Program-made: the position numbers and the translations under genes
In this document: positions 1 through 4,270 of the stretch, in pieces
Layout: each line of letters opens with the position of its first letter
Numbering within the stretch: position 1 is the first letter of the stretch
Assembly: GCA_016198645.1 (NCBI GenBank)
Contig: JACQIE010000027.1
Span: 1-7,030, forward strand
DNA: 7,030 nucleotides
Reading direction: 5' to 3'
DNA from: Candidatus Aenigmatarchaeota archaeon
GTDB taxonomy: Archaea > Aenigmatarchaeota > Aenigmatarchaeia > GW2011-AR5
The notes under the pieces: generated by a model
What the model saw: the letters and a program-made list of their open reading frames with translations, nothing else
Told to the model about the DNA's origin: nothing
Database searches by the model: none

Positions 1-16
1 ATAATATGGCATGCGA

Positions 17-164
17 CGCGTTCGGAGAACGCGGGTATTGGGATACACGGCACAGCGAAGCTGCGGGGTATGGATACGACGCGATGAGAACTGGCGTGCA
101 CAACAATCCATAATATGGGATACGCACTTGCGAACGAAGTGAGCGAGGGGTATTATTATGACGA
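17..164 (+). repeat. Three hairpin plus GGGTAT units
   Basis: Three small inverted repeats each lie just before a (G)GGTAT motif. The first is a 7-bp stem at 17-23/27-33, followed by GGGTATTGGGATAC. The second is a 4-bp stem at 53-56/60-63, followed by GGGGTATGGATAC. The third is a 5-bp stem at 125-129/137-141, followed by GAGGGGTATTATTATG. In addition, the 15-mers at 1-15 and 110-124 (ATAATATGG...) match at 13 positions. The units are imperfect and unevenly spaced. They could be a leader structure, or a by-product of a Gly/Tyr-rich repeated peptide in the frame-broken coding stretch described here. Confidence 0.35.
145..150 (+). promoter_or_regulatory. Shine-Dalgarno-like GAGGGG
   Basis: GAGGGG lies 7 nt before the ATG at 158, a suitable distance for a ribosome-binding site, and supports that start. 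A translated leader fits this gene being internal to an operon. Confidence 0.5.
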
Positions 165-421
165 GAGATGAAATAAAGGGCCACATAATATCGTTGTCCG
201 TCGTGTCAGTGGGCATATGGATAGTCATGCAGTTGAGCAAATCTTACGTGTCCTCAACGAACTTGCTCGGCATTCCCGCAACGCTCAGCGTGTCTATTGA
301 CTCGCTTGGGTTATTGCTGCTTTACGGCACGGGCGCGCTGCTGGCGCTGCTTCTCGTGGCTTACGTGCTCTCTAAACCGGCGGGCGGAACAGAAGCATCC
401 ACACAAGACCGGCAACGATGA
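158..421 (+). CDS. Small two-helix membrane protein, function unknown
   Basis: This 87-residue protein has a short charged N-terminus (MTRDEIKGH) and a first hydrophobic segment at about residues 9-25. A roughly 20-residue polar/neutral loop follows, then a second, very hydrophobic segment at about 49-71 rich in Leu, Ala and Gly. The tail is hydrophilic (SKPAGGTEASTQDRQR). The pattern is that of a two-pass membrane protein with both ends on the same side; the basic and acidic ends do not settle the orientation. The start is supported by GAGGGG 7 nt upstream. The last 50 bp overlap the 3' end of the oppositely oriented small gene at 372-533, which encodes that protein's membrane helix there. 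I recognise no family and assign no function. It is probably real because of its clean hydrophobicity pattern and start context, but a short ORF of this size remains uncertain. Confidence 0.6.
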   Translation: MTRDEIKGHIISLSVVSVGIWIVMQLSKSYVSSTNLLGIPATLSVSIDSLGLLLLYGTGALLALLLVAYVLSKPAGGTEASTQDRQR

Positions 422-533
422 AGCTCACGAGGCCGCTTGTTATGCGAAGCAGCTTGTGGTCCATCACGTCAAATTCTTCCTTTGACTGGGATATAAACAT
501 CCTCGCGATTCCCAGAACGTCTTTAAGCGCCAT
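372..533 (-). CDS. 53-residue single-helix membrane protein, function unknown
   Basis: Reading the minus strand from the ATG at 533-531 gives 53 residues ending in TAG (374-372). The N-terminal part, MALKDVLGIARMFISQSKEE, is amphipathic. A charged middle (FDVMDHKLLRITSG) follows, then one hydrophobic segment at about residues 35-49 (LVSFIVAGLVWMLLF), and the protein ends RPPV. It looks like a tail-anchored or single-span membrane protein with most of its length on one side. A TATA box (CTTATATATC on this strand) is centred about 24 nt upstream of the ATG and no Shine-Dalgarno precedes it, which fits a leaderless transcript. The 3' end overlaps the plus-strand gene at 158-421 by 50 bp, tail to tail. 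No family is recognised. The promoter position and protein-like composition argue that it is real despite its length. Confidence 0.6.
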   Translation of the reverse strand: MALKDVLGIARMFISQSKEEFDVMDHKLLRITSGLVSFIVAGLVWMLLFRPPV

Positions 534-552
534 GAATAAGAATAGACTTGAA

Positions 553-562
553 GATATATAAG
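553..562 (-). promoter_or_regulatory. TATA box for the 53-residue gene
   Basis: On the minus strand the sequence reads CTTATATATC, centred about 24-25 nt before the ATG at 533. Archaeal transcription usually starts about 25 nt downstream of the TATA box, which places the start at or next to the ATG (leaderless). The TATATA core (555-560) is symmetrical, so it could also serve the plus strand, towards the stem-loop region that begins near 604. Confidence 0.55.
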
Positions 563-603
563 ATTTTCAGCACGAAGGGCTTTGCACGAAAAGTAAGGGT
601 ATC

Positions 604-832
604 ACATGCCATCCTGCTTTAGCAAGTGGATGAGACAAAGACATGTTAGTGAACCATTTCCTGACTAAACGGTAAACAAGTACAGCCGAAGGCAACCCAC
701 TACCGCAAAAATCGAACAATGCGTTAAAAGTCCTTTCCCTTCCACTTTCCTAACGTCCGCTTTTGCAAGGACGCACAACTGTGCGTCAAGTTGCTCAAAG
801 ACACAAATGCGCGGCAGCTTCGCTTTTGCCGC
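604..832. ncRNA. Candidate structured RNA: five consecutive stem-loops
   Basis: The gap 534-854 has no convincing protein frame. Inside it are five stem-loops in a row. (1) 604-608/642-646 encloses 610-614/628-632 and 615-617/622-624, with a TTTA loop. (2) 670-674/701-705 encloses a GCC-GAA-GGC hairpin (685-693). (3) 721-726/751-756 plus 727-731/744-748 has a 2-nt bulge. (4) 770-776/781-787 is a perfect 7-bp stem with an AACT loop, extended by 765-768/791-794. (5) 811-815/828-832 plus an inner 816-818/822-824. I do not recognise RNase P, SRP, tRNA or box C/D signatures. It may be an independent RNA on the plus strand from the symmetrical TATA at 555-560, or the 3' UTR of the replication operon on the minus strand. 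Confidence 0.35.
707..711 (-). terminator. Possible T-run terminator of the replication operon
   Basis: On the minus strand a run of five T (711-707) lies about 145 nt after the stop of the OB-fold gene, downstream of three stem-loops. Archaeal termination often uses such T-rich tracts. The run is short and isolated, so this is a weak call. Confidence 0.2.
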
Positions 833-854
833 CGTCCTTCAATAGTGGGATTAT

Positions 855-1583
855 TCACAACTTCTTTATCTTGCCCGGCTTCGGCTCAAAGCACGAGCCT
901 TCATCGAGCAGTTCTTGCACCGCCGCGTCTATAGCGTCTTCGCCCAGCCCGGACTTTGCGATTATCACGGCGTATTCGCATCCCTCGCCCGCGTCGTTTT
1001 CGGCTATTATCTTGAGCAGCGCGTCCTTCGGCGACTCCTTTTCCTCGTCTGTTGGCATTGATGCAAGTATTGCTTCCGTCTCTTCCGGTTCCATGCCGTA
1101 GCGCTCCTGCATTATCTTCTTCAGCTCGTCCGCATCCGCTGTGCTTTTCTGCGCTTCTATGACGGCGCGCCTTTTTTCGTCCACGGCTTTGCGTTGTACA
1201 CGCAGCTCTGCCATCCTCAACGTTTCAGTATTAGGGTCGTCCTGCTTGGCAACGACTTCCGGATTTATGTAAATCTCGCCCTGATACTCCTTCACCTTTC
1301 CTATGACGTCCACGATGTCGCCCTGCGACGTGCTTTCGAAGAAAGAGGACGAAAAAGCTTTGGACCGTATCGTGTCCGTGCCGTCATCCAACGTCAGCGA
1401 GGAGAACTTACCGCTCTCGGCAACGAACTTATCTACGACTGTGGCCATTATCCTTACGCGCGACAGCCTCATGCCGTCCGGACTTATCACGTAACTGGGA
1501 TTGAATCCTTCCTGCTTCACGAACCTGCCTCTGGTCACGTCCGCGATGCACGTCTTCACCGCAGTCAGTCTTTTGTTTTCCAT
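855..1583 (-). CDS. OB-fold single-strand DNA-binding protein (RPA/COG3390-like) with C-terminal winged helix
   Basis: The 242 residues fit the archaeal replication protein A-related OB-fold family, which binds single-stranded DNA during replication and repair. The N-terminus (about 1-40) contains the RLTAVK...GFNPSYVISPDG pattern I associate with that family. Residues about 41-112 form the OB fold, including SLTLDDGTDTIRSKAF (62-77) and GDIVDVIGKVKEYQGEIYINP (88-108). A charged, helical linker spans about 120-180. Residues about 183-242 look like a winged helix, as in eukaryotic RPA32. No zinc-finger cysteines are present. The gene begins 16 nt after the mcm stop and has its own Shine-Dalgarno, so the two are probably made from one transcript. 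Its last 25 residues resemble those of the MCM protein. The alternative is a general OB-fold protein of the same superfamily; the exact subfamily needs a profile search. Confidence 0.85.
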   Translation of the reverse strand: MENKRLTAVKTCIADVTRGRFVKQEGFNPSYVISPDGMRLSRVRIMATVVDKFVAESGKFSSLTLDDGTDTIRSKAFSSSFFESTSQGDIVDVIGKVKEYQGEIYINPEVVAKQDDPNTETLRMAELRVQRKAVDEKRRAVIEAQKSTADADELKKIMQERYGMEPEETEAILASMPTDEEKESPKDALLKIIAENDAGEGCEYAVIIAKSGLGEDAIDAAVQELLDEGSCFEPKPGKIKKL

Positions 1584-1594
1584 ACCGATATTAT

Positions 1595-1601
1595 ATCACC
1601 T
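1595..1601 (-). promoter_or_regulatory. Shine-Dalgarno AGGTGAT for the OB-fold gene
   Basis: On the minus strand AGGTGAT overlaps the last two bases of the mcm TAG stop and lies 11 nt before the ATG at 1583. It is complementary to the usual archaeal 16S 3' end (AUCACCU). It supports the start choice and reinitiation within one mRNA. Confidence 0.7.
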
Positions 1602-3609
1602 AAACCTTTTTAATGAAACCATGGCGGACCTCAAACAGCGAGCCGTCCGCTTTCATCTTGTCTATTATCTCCTCGGCGTTTGCCACGCCCTGCTCTTCCG
1701 CAGCGGCTTTCACGTCTTCAACGGGAATATCTTTCATCTTCTTCTGCAGCGAATCTATTATGTCCGCTATCACGTGTATCTTTCTTCTTTTCGTGGAAGA
1801 CACACCCGACTCCGTCAAATCAATGTCAAACTTGCCCGATTCGTAGTCCCAGCCGAGTTGCGACAGCGAATATTTCATCAGCTTTATCGAGCGCTCCGCG
1901 TCCTGCGCCGACATCTTGTCCGAGAGCCTTATCTTCGCCGACGCCTCGGCAAGCCGCAGCAGTGCCTCGTACTGGCGCAGCGTTATTCCGACCGGTGCGT
2001 TCTCTCCCGCGCCTCCGGGATTGCGCATCTCCACGTAGAACGCCTTGAGCGTGTCAGACGAGTCTTTCGTCAGCTCAACGCTCGTTATCTTCTGCTTGGC
2101 ATAGGCTATGTATTTTTTGAGCAACTTGTGCGATATGGCCGGCTCCACCATTTCCGGCGTGATGCGCGACATGGCTATATGCTCTGCCAGTCTTTCGTCT
2201 ACGTTCCTGTCCGGCCTGTCCAGCAGCGCGAACTTTAAGTCAAATCGCGAAAGCAGAGTTTCCGGTATCTGTATCTGCTCAATTATCGGCGTGTACCTGT
2301 CAAAGCGGCTCAGTTTCGGATTCGCTCCGGCCAGCACGGCAGTCTGCGCGGGCAACGTGGCAACGATGGACGCCTTCGCGATGCTCACAGATTCTATGCT
2401 CATCGCTTCGTGCATCGCTATCTGGTCGTCGCGGCTCATCTTGTCAAACTCGTCTATGGCGATAACGGACTTGTTCGCGAGTATCAGCGCTCCCGCTTCA
2501 AGCAGCCACCCGCCCATTATCTCGTCCTTCCGCACGGACGCGGTTAACCCGGCCCCGGTCGCTCCCGAACCCGACACGTAACGGCCGCGTGGCATAAGGT
2601 CGGACACGAATTTCAGGAGCATCGATTTTCCCACTCCGGGATCGCCCGTCAGCAGAATGTGCACGTTGCCCCGGACGCGCGACCCGTCCGCCAGCACGTG
2701 CGGCACCCCGCCGAAAAGCTGCATCACTATCGCTTCCTTTATTTCCTTGAACCCGTAGATGCCCGGCGCGACGGAAGCCACAAGCTTGTCGTAAATGTTC
2801 GGGTCAGCCGCCATCTCTTTTATGACCTGCTCGTCCTCGGGCGTGATTTCCATGTCCTCAAATTCCGTCTCGGAAAATTCCAAGTGAACGGCTTCGAGCA
2901 TCATGTCCATTTTTGTGCTCAATTTTCCCTTTATCCTCTTCGGGACTTCCTTGAGAATTCCTACTATTTTCAGGCGGTTGCCGGGGTCCGTCATCTTCTG
3001 CATCCTCGGCGTCGTGAGGTCTTCCTTTATCACCACGGCTATCTCTCCCGGCTGCTCACCCTCTGTCACTTCAAACGGCTCCACGCCCGTCAGCCACCGC
3101 ACATCGTACATTTTTTTTGCAACGGCGTCAAAGTCCCCGCGCCTGCCGCATCCGCTCTCGGTATAAGGCGGCCCGCACATCGCAGGTTTTTGGACTATGC
3201 TGGATTCCTGCTTCACCGTCATCTTCGCGTGGCAGTCCGGGCATTCAAAAATCACTTCATATATCTGCGGCTTCACTTCCGTGGCGGATTTTATCACGGC
3301 GTCCACGCACCAGAGCTTTCCCATATGCTTTGCGCGAAGGTTTCGTATCCTTATGTTTCGGCGGTCCGGTAAATTCTTTATCCTCACGTTCACCGGCGCC
3401 TCGCCTATGCGCTTCGCCGCCTCGCGGAAAGATTCCATAATTTCGTCCGGATTCTCCAGCAGCATCTCGCCGGTTATGGGGTCGTAGCGGTCGAATACCG
3501 CAAAATCCACGACGAGCGCGCTCTCCCCATTTACCGCTTTGTATATGTCCGTGGAGCAGTTTTCATAAAGAAATTCGTATATTTTCGTTGTTATCTCTTC
3601 AGAAGACAT
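1600..3609 (-). CDS. mcm: MCM replicative DNA helicase
   Basis: The 669-residue protein is a complete, intein-free archaeal MCM, the hexameric 3'-5' helicase that unwinds DNA ahead of the replisome. The N-terminal domain (about 1-250) has a four-cysteine zinc site: C123, C126, C145 and C154. The AAA+ core shows Walker A GDPGVGKS (322-329, K328), Walker B IDEFDKM (385-391, D386/E387), sensor 1 N430 in AGANPK, the arginine finger in SRFD (R455) and a sensor 2 arginine in GITLRQ (R545). A C-terminal winged helix covers about 610-669. All key residues are present, so it should be active. The start at 3609 is supported by a TATA box centred about 25 nt upstream with no Shine-Dalgarno, so the mRNA is probably leaderless. 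It is followed at 16 nt by the OB-fold protein gene. Length is typical for archaeal MCM. Stop is TAG. Confidence 0.98.
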   Translation of the reverse strand: MSSEEITTKIYEFLYENCSTDIYKAVNGESALVVDFAVFDRYDPITGEMLLENPDEIMESFREAAKRIGEAPVNVRIKNLPDRRNIRIRNLRAKHMGKLWCVDAVIKSATEVKPQIYEVIFECPDCHAKMTVKQESSIVQKPAMCGPPYTESGCGRRGDFDAVAKKMYDVRWLTGVEPFEVTEGEQPGEIAVVIKEDLTTPRMQKMTDPGNRLKIVGILKEVPKRIKGKLSTKMDMMLEAVHLEFSETEFEDMEITPEDEQVIKEMAADPNIYDKLVASVAPGIYGFKEIKEAIVMQLFGGVPHVLADGSRVRGNVHILLTGDPGVGKSMLLKFVSDLMPRGRYVSGSGATGAGLTASVRKDEIMGGWLLEAGALILANKSVIAIDEFDKMSRDDQIAMHEAMSIESVSIAKASIVATLPAQTAVLAGANPKLSRFDRYTPIIEQIQIPETLLSRFDLKFALLDRPDRNVDERLAEHIAMSRITPEMVEPAISHKLLKKYIAYAKQKITSVELTKDSSDTLKAFYVEMRNPGGAGENAPVGITLRQYEALLRLAEASAKIRLSDKMSAQDAERSIKLMKYSLSQLGWDYESGKFDIDLTESGVSSTKRRKIHVIADIIDSLQKKMKDIPVEDVKAAAEEQGVANAEEIIDKMKADGSLFEVRHGFIKKV

Positions 3610-3628
3610 GCGATAATAATCTTCCGAA

Positions 3629-3638
3629 TATTTTTATA
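3629..3638 (-). promoter_or_regulatory. TATA box of the mcm operon
   Basis: The minus strand reads TATAAAAATA, centred about 25 nt before the mcm ATG (3609). With no ribosome-binding site between, transcription likely starts at or next to the ATG. The box sits in the 52-nt gap after the stop of the membrane-anchored protein gene, so mcm has its own promoter. Confidence 0.7.
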
Positions 3639-3661
3639 CTGCGTTCCAGAAGAAATGGAGG

Positions 3662-4270
3662 TCAGTTATAAAGGTTATCGCTCTTTCCCGCCATCTTAAA
3701 GGCATAGTAAAGAAACGCCGCCAGCACGAGTATCGCCGCGCCCGCAAGCATTATCGGGTCAACGTTCGCTGGCAGGCTTATGCCCGTTTTGTTCGCGCCG
3801 GGCGCGGCGCAGTCCGAAGGGCACGATTCGGATGTTTCAACGCCACGACAAACATTATCGCCGCAAAAATCCGAAAAATGCCCGACAGGAATCTCAAGTA
3901 TAGCAGAACCTGAATTATCATAAATGGCAATCGTTTTTCCGGCAGCGAAAAACGGCACGAGCAGTACGGTGCTGTCACTGACAGATTCGGAAACAGAACC
4001 GGAATCAGCGCCAAAATTCTCCGAGTGTAGTGTGGAACGGAAACTGAAATAGGACGAGTAAAGCACACTGCCTTCGCCGTCTACCAGTTCAACGCGATAA
4101 TCCATGAAATCGGAAGGTGAAACAGGAGCAGCGCCGGGTATGACAGCGGCATCGCCGGCAAGCAAACCGGTATCAGAGCGATTCACCGTGAAGTAGTAGA
4201 CCTTTTCGTCTGCGGCGTGAACGCCACCGGAAAGAATGACAATAACAAGCATAATTACGAATATCCTCAT
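3662..4270 (-). CDS. Membrane-anchored surface protein with CGDxxC...CPSDC motif
   Basis: This 202-residue protein begins with a clear signal peptide (MRIFVIMLVIVILSGGVHA, likely cut near residue 19/20). A beta-rich ectodomain follows (about 20-135). Next is a four-cysteine motif, CGDNVCRGVETSESCPSDC (136-154; C136, C141, C150, C154), of a type frequent in archaeal surface proteins. A Pro/Gly-rich linker leads to one transmembrane helix (about 172-191) and a short basic tail. N-x-S/T sites occur at 30-32 and 160-162. It should face the outside, anchored by its C-terminus. Its ATG overlaps the TGA of the M64 peptidase gene (ATGA), and a GGAGG site lies 9 nt upstream, so the two are translationally coupled. 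I infer that it anchors or assists the peptidase. The ectodomain resembles what I recall as a module fused to archaeal M64-like proteins; this is from memory and not verified. Confidence 0.85.
   Translation of the reverse strand: MRIFVIMLVIVILSGGVHAADEKVYYFTVNRSDTGLLAGDAAVIPGAAPVSPSDFMDYRVELVDGEGSVLYSSYFSFRSTLHSENFGADSGSVSESVSDSTVLLVPFFAAGKTIAIYDNSGSAILEIPVGHFSDFCGDNVCRGVETSESCPSDCAAPGANKTGISLPANVDPIMLAGAAILVLAAFLYYAFKMAGKSDNLYN

Larger units (their letters stand above)
3..171 (+). pseudogene. Possible 3' end of an upstream gene, frame-broken near 110
   Basis: Reading from position 3, the frame is open from the window edge to a TAA at 111-113. The peptide is protein-like, rich in Gly, Tyr, Asp and His, and ends GVHNNP. 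If one base is added near 110, reading continues in the frame starting at 115 (MGYALANEVSEGYYYDER) to a TGA at 169-171. That stop would overlap the start of the next gene (158) by 14 nt, a normal operon arrangement. Seen: the two open stretches, their one-base offset, and similar E-x-G-Y-x-Y-D peptide patterns in both. Inferred: that they belong to one gene, either mutated or affected by a sequencing indel. I recognise no family. The same DNA forms small hairpins, so it may instead be noncoding. Confidence 0.25.

Noticed and set aside
561..612. Possible box C/D RNA on the minus strand (GTGATAC ... CTGA)
   Set aside because: The box C sequence departs from RUGAUGA at the two last positions and no C'/D' pair is visible.
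700..725. Possible tRNA T-arm (GTTCGAT on the minus strand)
   Set aside because: The flanks do not form a T-stem and no acceptor or anticodon arm can be placed around it.
811..832. Bacterial-style intrinsic terminator after the OB-fold gene
   Set aside because: The stem-loop is real, but neither strand has a T-run directly after it.
763..1101. Plus-strand 112-residue frame starting at TTG 763
   Set aside because: It is the antisense shadow of the OB-fold gene; its Ser/Pro-rich composition mirrors that gene's Glu/Asp/Gly codons.
1501..3372. Long plus-strand frames (1501-2238 and 2659-3372) opposite the mcm gene
   Set aside because: They are antisense to an unmistakable MCM, have Arg/His/Leu-rich composition typical of shadow frames, and have no promoter or ribosome-binding site.
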